DNA from: Euperipatoides rowelli
Taxonomy: Eukaryota; Onychophora; Udeonychophora; Euonychophora; Peripatopsidae
Length of the DNA: 14,757 nucleotides
NCBI GenBank assembly: GCA_003024985.2
Contig: PXIH01S0070619.1
Reading direction: 5' to 3' (one strand)
In this document: positions 1-7,712 of the stretch, one piece after another
Layout of the letters: each line of letters opens with the position of its first letter
Numbering within the stretch: the first letter of the stretch is position 1
The notes under the pieces: generated by a model
Databases searched by the model: none
What the model saw: the letters and a program-made list of their open reading frames with translations, nothing else
What the model was told of the DNA's origin: nothing
Position numbers and translations under genes: made by a program

Positions 1-810
1 ATAAATAACCTCTTTTTTTTCTTTTTTAAGGCTTCAAAACTTTGACCTTCATATTAATTAATCACTTAGCATTATCCAATTAATCAGTTCACTGTTGTTT
101 TTGTATTATTTTTATTTTAAGTTTCAAAGTTTAGATAAAGTATGATTTTTTTTTTTGTTCCTTTTTGTTTAACCAGATTCGAGCACTCAGTAAATATTTC
201 TGAATATAATGTAAAGTATATCTTTCAAAAGGTCAGTCTTGTGTTTTAGCTATCAATTAATTTTCTCAAACTAAAATATGATTCGTTACATCGTTTTCTA
301 ATCTAGATTTTTCATCGATGTCAACTAATAAGGAAAATGTCAGATAAACTTACTTATTGACAGTGAAAGTATTTTAAAACTTATTTTTCTCAATTCTAAA
401 AATAAATGATATTAAAAATACTTTTGGAAATGTTAAAATTATTTAAAACGTATCATTCTAGTCTCCCCTGTCAATGGTAGAGCTAAATTTAACAACAACC
501 AGATGTGCCCATTTTTGTTAAATAACTAGCTTTGCAGTTTATCATCGTGTTTGGGGGTAAAAAAAATCATATTTTAACGGATTTTTCTTCCGAAAACTTA
601 TTGTAAGTATATTGATGGCAATTTTAGTCTCAAGTTCAAGATTTACTTATTAATATTATTGAATTCCTGGATATTTCTAATTTTAATTTAATATACATTT
701 ATCATGTCTCACAAAACTCGAAGGCCAGACATTTATATTTTTAAACATCGTGTAATCTAATGCTCTGAAGTTCTATTTACATACTAAACTTTTCCTGATT
801 TTAAAGAGAA
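1..810. other. Upstream non-coding region
   Basis: No open frame of note and no recognisable domain on either strand. The DNA is very AT-rich with T-runs. An in-frame stop (TAA at 785-787) precedes the beta-subunit frame, so the coding region cannot extend further upstream without splicing. No convincing TATA box or initiator could be singled out in so AT-rich a background, so the promoter of the downstream gene is not located. Positions 38-49 hold AACTTTGACCTT, whose reverse complement recurs at 1933-1944. Confidence 0.6.
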
Positions 811-852
811 TCTTTTTTATTTTTTTATTCAAATTTTGTGCAAGTTTAATAG
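811..852 (+). promoter_or_regulatory. Possible 3' splice acceptor before the start codon
   Basis: A pyrimidine-rich stretch at about 811-837 is followed by AG at 843-844 and again at 851-852, directly before the ATG at 854. This arrangement fits an intron in the 5' UTR with the whole coding sequence in the last exon. In such T-rich DNA the pattern can also arise by chance, and no upstream 5' UTR exon could be identified. Confidence 0.3.
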
Positions 853-853
853 T

Positions 854-1711
854 ATGGAAAAAGTTAACAAGGAACAAGATAATACAGAAAAAAAACGAAG
901 CCTAAAAGACTGGCTATTATTAGCATTGTTTTATACAGTTTTATATGTATGCTTGGCAGGATTTTTTTCGATAATGATGTTAGGGTTAATGTCTACAATA
1001 AACGATCGCGAGCCAAAATACATATTGGAAAGTAGTATCATAGGGACATCTCCTGGGATAAGCTTCCTTCCTCGTCCAGAAAATGTTCAAAGTAGTTTAA
1101 TAATTATAAATGACAAATATAATGGGCAGTATTGGGCTGAAAGATTTAATAAAACTTTGCAGCCATATTTAGAGGACCGAGATACCCACAACACAACAAC
1201 TTCACTCAAAGAATGCAATAATGGAATGCCACCAATAGATAATCAACAGTTTTGCCATTTTAACCCAGCAAATGTTTCAGGACCTACATGTAGTGAAAAT
1301 AATTATTTTGGATATTTTGAAGGTGAACCCTGTTTGATGTTTAAATTAAATAAAATTTATGGATGGAAACCCAAACCATACACTGATATATCTGCTATGC
1401 CCCAAGAATATAGAAACATTCGAGGGAATAAATTTGATCCTCATCATATTGGTGTTACATGTGAAGGTGCATTTGCAGCTGACAGAGAACATATTGGAGG
1501 TGTAGAGTATTTTCCAGAATATGGATTTCCCACACAATATTTTCCTTTTTTAAATCAAAAAGGTTATCTATCCCCATTAGTAATGGTACAATTCAAAAAT
1601 CTTACCAGGAATGTCCTTATTAGTGTAGAATGTAAATTATGGGCAACGAATATAGAACATGATCGATATAGAAGAAGAGGTTATGTTCGATTAGAACTAA
1701 TGCTTGATTAG
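854..1711 (+). CDS. Na+/K+-ATPase (P-type ATPase) beta subunit, single exon
   Basis: A 285-residue type II membrane glycoprotein that pairs with the catalytic alpha subunit of the sodium/potassium pump, aiding its folding, delivery to the plasma membrane and K+ occlusion. Residues 1-19 form a short charged cytoplasmic tail; about 20-46 is the single membrane span, containing the family-like FYTVLYVCLAGFF. The ectodomain has six cysteines (121, 134, 146, 160, 203, 260), which by family precedent pair 121-134, 146-160 and 203-260. Four N-glycosylation sequons lie at N99, N113, N140 and N249. Family-typical blocks include KLNKIYGW, VTCEG, YFPFLNQKGYLSPLVMVQF and a C-terminal beta-strand ending ELMLD. 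The start is the ATG at 854 (A at -3, G at +4); the frame is open back to 788 but has no earlier ATG. Slightly short of the usual about 300 residues, but no domain is missing. The gene has no introns, unlike many animal homologues. A gastric-type H+/K+ beta subunit cannot be excluded from sequence, but is unlikely in an invertebrate. Confidence 0.95.
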   Translation: MEKVNKEQDNTEKKRSLKDWLLLALFYTVLYVCLAGFFSIMMLGLMSTINDREPKYILESSIIGTSPGISFLPRPENVQSSLIIINDKYNGQYWAERFNKTLQPYLEDRDTHNTTTSLKECNNGMPPIDNQQFCHFNPANVSGPTCSENNYFGYFEGEPCLMFKLNKIYGWKPKPYTDISAMPQEYRNIRGNKFDPHHIGVTCEGAFAADREHIGGVEYFPEYGFPTQYFPFLNQKGYLSPLVMVQFKNLTRNVLISVECKLWATNIEHDRYRRRGYVRLELMLD

Positions 1712-1917
1712 AAGATAAGGTATATTGATGATCCAATAATTGATTGTTTTACTTAGGAGTTACAATCAAATGGAAAAGACGTTGTAAATGTGTAACCTAA
1801 ATTGGAATTTTCCCATTTAGCATTTCTAAAGCCATTTCAATATGCTTATAGAAATCTTAACATGATTTCTACAGTGATTGAGTTTGGTGATATCTAGGAA
1901 TTTTGCTCCTAACAGTA

Positions 1918-1923
1918 AATAAA
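1918..1923 (+). promoter_or_regulatory. Candidate polyadenylation signal AATAAA
   Basis: A canonical AATAAA hexamer sits about 207 bases after the stop codon at 1709-1711, a normal 3' UTR length. T-rich DNA follows from about 1949 to 1978, which could act as the downstream U-rich element. No genomic A-tract follows, so there is no visible poly(A) relic of retroposition here. Confidence 0.45.
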
Positions 1924-1944
1924 TTGAGATCAAAGGTCAAAGTT

Positions 1945-2475
1945 AAGTTATTTGTGTTTTAGTTATCTTTTTTTTTTACAACTCTAATATAACTTTCTTT
2001 AAACAAACATTCACATCTTACAAAGATAATTGCAGGAATCATGTTTGGTCCAAATAGTTAATAACATTCCAATACATATTGAAAATAGATTGCTGCCTGG
2101 TTATAAATCTTCATGTTGTTCATTATCAAAAATATAGTAGAGTCATTTCTTATGTCTTGGAAGAATCTTAGATATCCAAGCTTCCAAATATAGAACAAGA
2201 CAATGTTTAGAAGTCTTATTTTAATTTTAAATATTAATTTGACTGATATGAGTGTATTCAAATATTTATAATTAATTCAGCCAGTGTAGCTGATCAGTTT
2301 ACATACCTGAACTTTGCTAATACAATACTTTTTTTTTTTTAACATTTGACAAATCAGTGATATTATGTTGCAATAAATTCTAGACAAATAATTACAGGTA
2401 ACAAATACTATATTGTGTACAGAAAACCATGAAAAAGTGGATACAATTTTTAATCGTAAAAATACTTTTTTGTGA
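1945..2475. other. Intergenic AT-rich DNA
   Basis: Nothing recognisable on either strand. Short open frames on the minus strand (2058-2261 and 2277-2555) encode low-complexity, Ile/Phe/Tyr/Leu-rich peptides with no family resemblance, as expected by chance in AT-rich sequence. Confidence 0.6.
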
Positions 2476-2550
2476 TTCGGGGACAAAGGGTATGCAGAAT
2501 CACGGAAGTGTGCCGAGTCTGTCATCAAGACTGCTCTGCAGGTAAATAAG
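2476..2550 (+). other. GC-richer patch ending in a strong splice-donor-like site
   Basis: This short segment is near 50% GC while its flanks are strongly AT-rich. It ends in CAG|GTAAAT (exon-like side ends at 2541), close to the 5' splice consensus. An ATG at 2492 opens a frame of 16 codons plus two bases to the donor; a second frame, beginning DKGYAESRKCAES, is also open across the patch. It could be a small exon of an unannotated plus-strand gene, an old retrocopy fragment or a transposon end. No partner exon was recognised. Confidence 0.25.
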
Positions 2551-2884
2551 ACCATTTTAATAATAATTGTTCAACAGAGTCACTAAATTACAGAAAATAA
2601 TATTTTATGAAATGTTAAAATCAAACTTTACTACCAAGAAATTGTTAACTGGGTGAGCATTAAATGTAACTTTTTTTTTTAAATAAAATTGCTCTCACAG
2701 AGATTAAATATTATTTTATTACAACTGATTAATTATGATACAATAAAGAATTTTACAATAACATAATAATATACAATTATTTGAGTTTAACAATAATTTC
2801 TCAAGAATACAATTAGTGAAAAAACTTATGATCTATATTTGAACCCCCCCTCCCCCTTCCTTCCAAAAAAAAAAACTGTTATTC
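2551..2884. other. AT-rich DNA with a C-run
   Basis: No gene seen. The right part (about 2844-2875) contains a C-rich run followed by 11 A residues, which borders the tRNA-like repeat and may be its 3' tail read on the minus strand. Confidence 0.5.
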
Positions 2885-2945
2885 TCTGGATTCGGTTACT
2901 GGTTTGGCCTAGTCACCACTCTTACTGACTAGACTAGCCCCGCAG
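2885..2945 (-). repeat. Possible tRNA-derived SINE head (Pol III A and B box-like)
   Basis: Read on the minus strand, 2936-2925 is TAGTCTAGTCAG, matching the Pol III A-box consensus TRGCNNAGYNGG at 10 of 12 positions. About 26 bases on, 2898-2888 resembles the B box GGTTCGANTCC, with CGAATCC conserved but the first four bases divergent. The text between (AGTAAGAGTGGTGACTAG) is also tRNA-like. The segment is GC-rich against its flanks and is followed on the minus strand by a T-run and a G-rich run. It does not fold into a full tRNA with an acceptor stem, so a decayed SINE head is the better reading. A chance match remains possible. Confidence 0.3.
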
Positions 2946-2949
2946 TACA

Positions 2950-3290
2950 TTGAACATATTTAGTAGTAATTGTATATTTGGTAGTAAGTGACAATTTAGA
3001 GCATATGTAATACAAATCTTCCCATTATTTATAATGATATTTGGGAACTAGAGGAATAGATGATATTCATTACAGTTTTATATATAATAATAGAGATACA
3101 ACTTTATTTGACAGTTCATTATATATTATGTTGGTATATAATTTCCTCATTCTTGTTACCTTGATATTTTTTGAGGAGCATGTCCATTGAGGGCATTTTC
3201 AACACAATAATGTCCTATATGAAACAGTTAATTAAATATGTATAGTATATGCATTAGAATTTATTGATTTGATAATTAAATGTTATGAGT
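2950..3290. other. Intergenic AT-rich DNA
   Basis: No open frame, RNA gene or repeat stands out on either strand in this stretch. Confidence 0.5.
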
Positions 3291-4215
3291 ATATACAAAA
3301 TAAACCTAGGAGCCAAAGTCAAAATACTTCTTATAAATTTCTTCTTGAATGAGTATGTAAATTTGGTATAACAATTGTTGTTAATCACTTTAATTTGAAA
3401 TAGCATCTACATGTAGGTGCATTTAAAACTTGCCAGCATTTTTTTTATACTATCTAACAATTTTGTAAAATACTTTGAGCAACAATACCAAAATAGGGAT
3501 ATTGGAGCCCCAAATGTATTTTTGGTGGTAAAGATCCTAGGTAATTAGTTAGTTTTAAGTTAGTAAGATTAATGACATCACTTTTATTTAGTTTTATCCC
3601 GACACCTGTATGCTTGTAGAATTCATTTATTAGTTCAAGAGCAATCACTACTTCCAGAAGTCATTACACACTATGTCATCAGCATATGAAAAAATTTAAC
3701 ATGGATATTTAGCTCTTCAGCTAAATACCTGGTGTATTATCTTCTATGTCATATGTATGAGTATGGTTATTAGTTGTCTATAAGATAAAATAGATTAATA
3801 TAATCAACAGCTTCATGTAAGTCAATGAATAAGTTATAGCATCTGGTGGTTCTATTTTGGAAAGTTTAGCTGTTATGTGTATTTCTAGGTGTATAGAACA
3901 CTGTCAAAAACAAACTAATGTGGATGTGTCGACTTGTATGCCAACAAAATTACTTTGTCATTTAGGATTGCAGCAAATAACTTAACATCTATGTTTTGAT
4001 GCATATAGGATGTAATTTATACTAAGCTTATTATTTAATTTGTTTTTGTTAAACAAGACAAAATATACCAAATTATCCAGAAACTAGAATTAAGTAATCC
4101 TAACTAGGAATTATACAAAAATCCATACAGAGCAATAAAAAATATGTTCATTTTTTTTTAAAATAAACTTTAGGGTAATCCCATCAGGTCCATATAGTGA
4201 TAATAAATTTGTTTG
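3290..4215 (-). pseudogene. Decayed LINE reverse transcriptase core
   Basis: Remnant of a non-LTR retrotransposon ORF2, readable only by switching frames. In minus-strand order: GPDGIT at 4191-4174, the family's entry motif to the RT domain; a DVKLFAAIL segment near 3990-3960, matching the fingers motif around K-x-(F/L)-A-x-I-L; a motif A relic (IDLHEAVDYINLFYL, about 3830-3785); YADD at 3686-3675, the catalytic motif C; and just after it an open segment (3648-3454) with ELINEFYKHTGVGIKLNKS, the usual post-YADD block. Motif B (QG-PLS) was not found. Several stops and at least one frameshift (immediately after YADD) make it non-functional. The thumb and C-terminus that should follow are absent; a LINE C-terminus lies instead on the wrong side, at 4440-5030. 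Confidence 0.8.
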
Positions 4216-4439
4216 GTCTAAATGCTGTTTAATTAATTTTTTATCAAAATTATATTGCTGTTTATTTCAAACTTTACTCAAAAACATAAAATTACATCTA
4301 TAAGTCCTCAGCCCTCATAGAGGATAGAAGACAAATTTACATTGGATCTTACATTTGATTATCAAATAAAATATATAAAAGATAGATAACATACTAAAAC
4401 TCATTCGTTAAAGACAAAAATCAAAGCCAAAAAAATATA

Positions 4440-5030
4440 CACTAATATGCTTTGTTAAGGGATCTAACGATACATGGAAGTGATGATTGGACATATCTTT
4501 CTGTTCTAATATAATCTTTAAAAAATCTATCAGATGATCTAGTATAACGATCAGAAATTTCATTTATCTTCTTTGGAAGAACATAGAGAAATCTATTACT
4601 AAATTAAGTAGCATATTTTTTAAATAAACACAATCTTCTTTCTTCAAGGGTAGGTAGATCCAATAAATGTTTCCTTCCTTAAAAGTATGTAAAACTAATG
4701 CTGTTGATTCCTGATGATGAAAGTAGTACAGATAATTTTTCAAAAAAGATAATTTACTTGATCTGTAGCTATTAAAATATTAGTTTGCATTACAGTAAAT
4801 CTTTTTTCCCCATTGTCTTAGTAAGTTCAACATAAATATTTTGTTTAACCCTATAAGGTGATACATAATTGCACTTTTAAACAATGTCCAATACTGATAC
4901 AAATTTATAGGTTGATGTAAAAGCTTGCTACTCAAGATATACTTCTCTATTGTACATAATATGATAATAAATGGCAAATATGGATGCCAAAATAAACTGC
5001 ACAAATGATGTAGGAGCTTCTACATACATT
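4440..5030 (-). pseudogene. Decayed LINE C-terminal region
   Basis: Minus-strand reading gives the region after the RT palm of a LINE ORF2. An open segment 5004-4780 holds a hydrophobic, aromatic thumb-like stretch. It is followed across frameshifts by an ERRLCLFKKYA-like block (about 4655-4620) and a closing block with FFKDYIRTERYVQSSLP and RSLNKAY then a stop (about 4520-4450). Clustered R-T-E-R-Y and S-x-x-P-x-x-x-R-x-x-N resemble C-terminal ends of animal LINE ORF2 proteins. Family assignment below LINE is not possible here. With the endonuclease at 5365-5830 it could form one copy whose RT core was deleted. Confidence 0.55.
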
Positions 5031-5067
5031 TAACAATGGAATGGAAATTAATAAAATAATATGATCC

Positions 5068-5161
5068 AATATAGAGTTAATGATAGTTTCATATTCTATA
5101 ATATAGAGGATAGTTTCATATTCTATAATATAGAATATGAAACTATCATTAACTCTATATT
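5068..5161. repeat. Inverted repeat A (33-bp perfect arms) with internal tandem duplication
   Basis: Arm 5068-5100 is the exact reverse complement of 5129-5161. The 28 bases between contain most of a second copy of a 25-base unit starting GATAGTTTCATATTC (5082-5106 and 5109-5133), so the second copy with the right arm also forms a hairpin of its own (5109-5147, 17-bp stem). It abuts palindrome B with a three-base overlap. Confidence 0.9.
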
Positions 5162-5267
5162 CTAAGTCTACTATTCATTACTTTGACATTTCTCCACAAA
5201 ATTTCAAATATATTATATTTCAAATTTTGTGGAGAAATGTGAAAGTAATGAATAGTAGACTTAGAAT
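5159..5267. repeat. Near-perfect 109-bp palindrome B
   Basis: Bases 5159-5212 pair with 5214-5267 around a single central base at 5213, a 54-bp stem with two mismatches (5185/5241 and 5205/5221). It has essentially no loop, and no coding content or transposase was seen. It may be a foldback element, a snap-back duplication product or an assembly artefact. Confidence 0.9.
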
Positions 5268-5364
5268 GATTGGTGTAATGGCAATGAAGCTTTAATCAAT
5301 TAAGTCACCACAAGAAACAAGGCAAACTTTGTGAGAAAAATCCCCCACTCCCCTTTCCCCATCA

Positions 5365-5830
5365 AGATCTATTGAATTCAGGAATATTAAAGTCAACTCC
5401 CCATATTACTAAATAATTGAACTTTTTTATAGGATAATACCGGTATATAATTTTTCAAAATTTAGTCTGTTAATAGTGATATTTTGGAATCCATAGAAAT
5501 TAATTAATAAGTCTGTTTGGCTTAGAATAAACACTTTGTAATTATCAGCCATTTCTCTTGCACCAATATTTGTAGATTAACTATCAATAATGACATGATA
5601 TTCATTGTTATAATACCTTTGTGGATTTAAGGTGGTTAGCTATATAAATGGTGTTGTCATTCACCAGCAATTCCATTGTAGCTGCATAACCAATTTAGAT
5701 TCTTGAAAAAATATTATATCAGGTTTGTATTGTGGTGTAAATTTAAACATTTGCATTCTTTTGGAGTTCAAATTTAAACTGTACATTAAAGTCAAACAAT
5801 TCAATTCCCTCAATATTCCATAGCTGAGTC
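5365..5830 (-). pseudogene. Decayed LINE AP-endonuclease domain
   Basis: Minus-strand reading with frame changes. LWNIEGIE (about 5824-5800) matches the N-terminal strand motif of LINE apurinic endonucleases (usually WN-x-x-G). PDIIFFQESK (5723-5694) matches the conserved P-D-x-x-x-L/F-Q-E block with the metal-binding Glu. GVDFNIPEF (5400-5372) matches the GGDFN motif that carries the catalytic Asp and Asn. The middle is interrupted by stops. On the minus strand it should be followed by the RT domain, but the palindromes and then a C-terminal region follow, so the copy is rearranged or internally deleted. Confidence 0.7.
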
Positions 5831-5949
5831 ATCATTATAATATCATCTTCCATGTCCTCCTAGCTAGAACACTGACTGGAAGATTGATTGGGTACATCAC
5901 CCTTTAGCATTTATTTACCGAGTATTGTTCTTTCTTGAACACATCAGCA

Positions 5950-6120
5950 CATCTGAGTTTATAGACTTTTTTATAGACTTAAAACAACAAAATATACTTA
6001 CAATCAAATATTTCTATAAGGTAACCCTATAAGGTAATACATAATTCGTTATACAATCATCAAAATGAAAAGAAAAAAATGTTCAAAAATCTAGTATATT
6101 GGTACAAACAATAGCTACTT
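5950..6120 (-). repeat. Second copy of a LINE segment also present near 4847-4870
   Basis: The 24 bases at 6023-6046 match 4847-4870 with one difference. Both read on the minus strand as IMY(Y/H)LIGL in a similar hydrophobic context. Together this points to a second, more decayed copy of the same LINE segment rather than chance. Confidence 0.4.
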
Positions 6121-6267
6121 GCCCCACAATCTTCCAACAATTATAAATTCTGAAGAAAAAAGATCCATTTTATAGTATTTGTGTAGTTCCTCCAATAACA
6201 AATTAACAAAACCAATTTTATTTGCATTAGGCTATCAAATAATCGTATGCAATGATATTTCCAGACT

Positions 6268-6269
<2 letters not shown>

Positions 6270-6300
<31 letters not shown>
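6270..6300. repeat. A31 homopolymer
   Basis: Thirty-one consecutive A residues on the plus strand, by far the longest homopolymer in the window. It could be the poly(A) tail of a plus-strand retroposed copy ending here, but no such copy is recognisable to its left. Its orientation is wrong for the tail of the minus-strand LINE remnants on either side. Reported length may be affected by sequencing error. Confidence 0.8.
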
Positions 6301-6301
<1 letters not shown>

Positions 6302-6399
6302 GAAGGACAAAGAATTTCCTGCAATTAAATGGCAAATTACCAAAATTAATAAGCAGTGATCGCATTAGCATCCCATAAGTGGTCCTATATAATCAAAAA

Positions 6400-6720
6400 A
6401 TAATTGAAAAATAGTTATAATCTGTGAACATTGTGAAAGGTGTTAAATCGTTTCCCTCTCTCTGTTAAAAAAAGACACTGTAAATTACTGCTGTATAACG
6501 ATCCTATTCCATTAAGATGCATCCTAGTAGGTAATATTCCTTGAATCATTTTTATCATGAAATTCGCCATATCACCTGTAGGCTAACCTTTAATTTTAAA
6601 ACAATAGACAAATAAATGCTTATCCTTATTCCTACAATAATATGGAAAAAGTTATCAGTCATTCTCAAAATACTAGATATCCTTTTGGATTTAACACTAA
6701 TCAAGGAATTATCACGTTAA
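6400..6720 (-). pseudogene. Decayed LINE ORF2 C-terminus with zinc-finger (zf-RVT-like) remnant
   Basis: On the minus strand, an ISVKSKRISSILRMTDNFFH-like segment (about 6705-6650) is followed by IQGILPTRMHLNGIGSLYSSNLQC (about 6547-6476). This resembles the ILPT-x3-L-x-x-x-G...C block of the C-terminal domain of L1/Tx1-type LINEs. A frame shift later, ETI-stop-HLSQC (about 6452-6430) matches the E-T-x-x-H-L-F-x-x-C that completes the finger. It appears to be the 3' end of a LINE of a different type from the one at 3290-5030. No matching RT core lies upstream of it (to the right). Confidence 0.5.
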
Positions 6721-6839
6721 ATATTAATGGTACTCATAATACCATGTTCTAAATAAGTGATCCAGTAAGACTTTCATTTTATATTTGACTCACTTTGTTT
6801 TGTTGGTTGTTTTTTTTTGTGTTGTTTTTATGTTTTAAT

Positions 6840-7180
6840 TTTCCATTAGTTTTCTTTCATCATTTATTCTGCATTGTGCTTGATCAGAAATCACTTGAGA
6901 TACTGGCTTAGTATTTTCTAAAGTGTGAGATAGTTTGCACTGATCCTTACCAGTAGCCACTGAGCTCTCTAGCTTTTCCTTACTGTTGTTACCATTTCAA
7001 TGCTTACTTCATCTTGCAAAAACAAGGTAATTTCAGGAGAGTCAATATACTGATATATATCCTCATTATTATTCACAGAATCAGATGTCAATACTAAAAT
7101 TTTGTTCTGGGTATCAAAAATATTAGTATCATATGGTAAACTATCAGGATCATTTGGGCTTATGTCGATAAGGAGTCACA
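6840..7180 (-). pseudogene. Possible LINE ORF1 remnant
   Basis: The minus strand is open from about 7145 to 7000 with an acidic, polar peptide (including SVNNNEDIYQYIDSPEITL), and in a shifted frame continues with a polar segment ending near ISDQAQCRINDERKL. The composition suits the linker or gag-like ORF1 of a LINE, and its position upstream (minus sense) of LINE ORF2 pieces is consistent, but no diagnostic motif is present. It may be an unrelated chance open frame. Confidence 0.25.
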
Positions 7181-7189
7181 CTTGAAATC

Positions 7190-7599
7190 TTTATGCATTT
7201 CTTGTAAGATCAGATTTAAATTGTTAACTATGCTTTTTTAATCATGATGTTCTGTTCGATTCTATTTGACCCAAAATGAAATTAATTTTGTTATCTGTTC
7301 GTTATTTATGAAACTACGATTTTTTATGTCAAATAGTTGTTATGATCCAATTTTTTTTTTTTTTAATTTTTAATTTTTACAAGTTATGGGTAGTTAGTCT
7401 TAATGTACTGTGACCCTACATGAATATTATACCAGGGATTGACCATATATGTTCCAAAACACATTATTTCAACAACTTGCCTTTCCTAAATTACGAATAC
7501 AATGTCAGTTTATTGTTTTACATTTGAAATATGTCATTATTTCAAATATTCAAACACTTATACAAGTTTTAACAAGTCCACATTTGAGCAGGATATTTA
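7190..7599. other. AT-rich DNA without a recognised gene
   Basis: Nothing coding is supported. The one shared element is TTATGATCCAATTT plus a T-run at 7340-7364, repeated inside the foldback element at 12925. Overlapping plus-strand open frames at 7449-7766 and 7502-7786 encode unrecognisable peptides across the hairpin and tandem repeat and are taken as chance. Confidence 0.5.
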
Positions 7600-7645
7600 T
7601 GCTGAACTGCAAGTTTCTGCTGAATTGCAACTTTCTGCAAGTCTC
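7600..7645 (+). repeat. 18-bp tandem repeat, about 2.5 copies
   Basis: TGCTGAACTGCAAGTTTC (7600-7617) is followed directly by TGCTGAATTGCAACTTTC (7618-7635, two differences) and a partial third unit TGCAAGTCTC. Confidence 0.85.
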
Positions 7646-7679
7646 TTCTTGTTTCTACCATTTGAGTATAAATATATGT

Positions 7680-7708
7680 TTTGTAGTGACTCTGCAAGTC
7701 ACTACAAA
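7680..7708. repeat. 12-bp stem hairpin
   Basis: TTTGTAGTGACT (7680-7691) is the exact reverse complement of AGTCACTACAAA (7697-7708), with a five-base loop. It sits just left of a TTAA (7713-7716) that may mark the left end of a piggyBac-like element. Confidence 0.85.
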
Positions 7709-7712
7709 CTTG

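Noticed and set aside
836-853. TTG start giving six extra residues to the beta subunit
   Set aside because: A TTG start is not expected in an animal nuclear gene; the ATG at 854 has a good context (A at -3, G at +4) and gives the normal short cytoplasmic tail.
1346-1537. Minus-strand open frame inside the beta-subunit gene
   Set aside because: It lies antisense to a well-supported coding sequence and has no family resemblance.
2058-2555. Minus-strand open frames at 2058-2261 and 2277-2555
   Set aside because: Low-complexity hydrophobic peptides from AT-rich DNA, with no motif; the right end merely overlaps the GC-richer patch.
2885-2945. Functional tRNA gene
   Set aside because: The B box is degenerate and no acceptor stem or anticodon arm could be paired; at most a tRNA-derived repeat.
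5068-5267. CRISPR-like or other spaced repeat array
   Set aside because: The repeats are inverted and adjacent, with no regular unique spacers; nothing in the window resembles a CRISPR array.
6141-6371. Minus-strand open frame at 6141-6371
   Set aside because: Its centre is a phenylalanine run translated from the A31 tract; chance frame.
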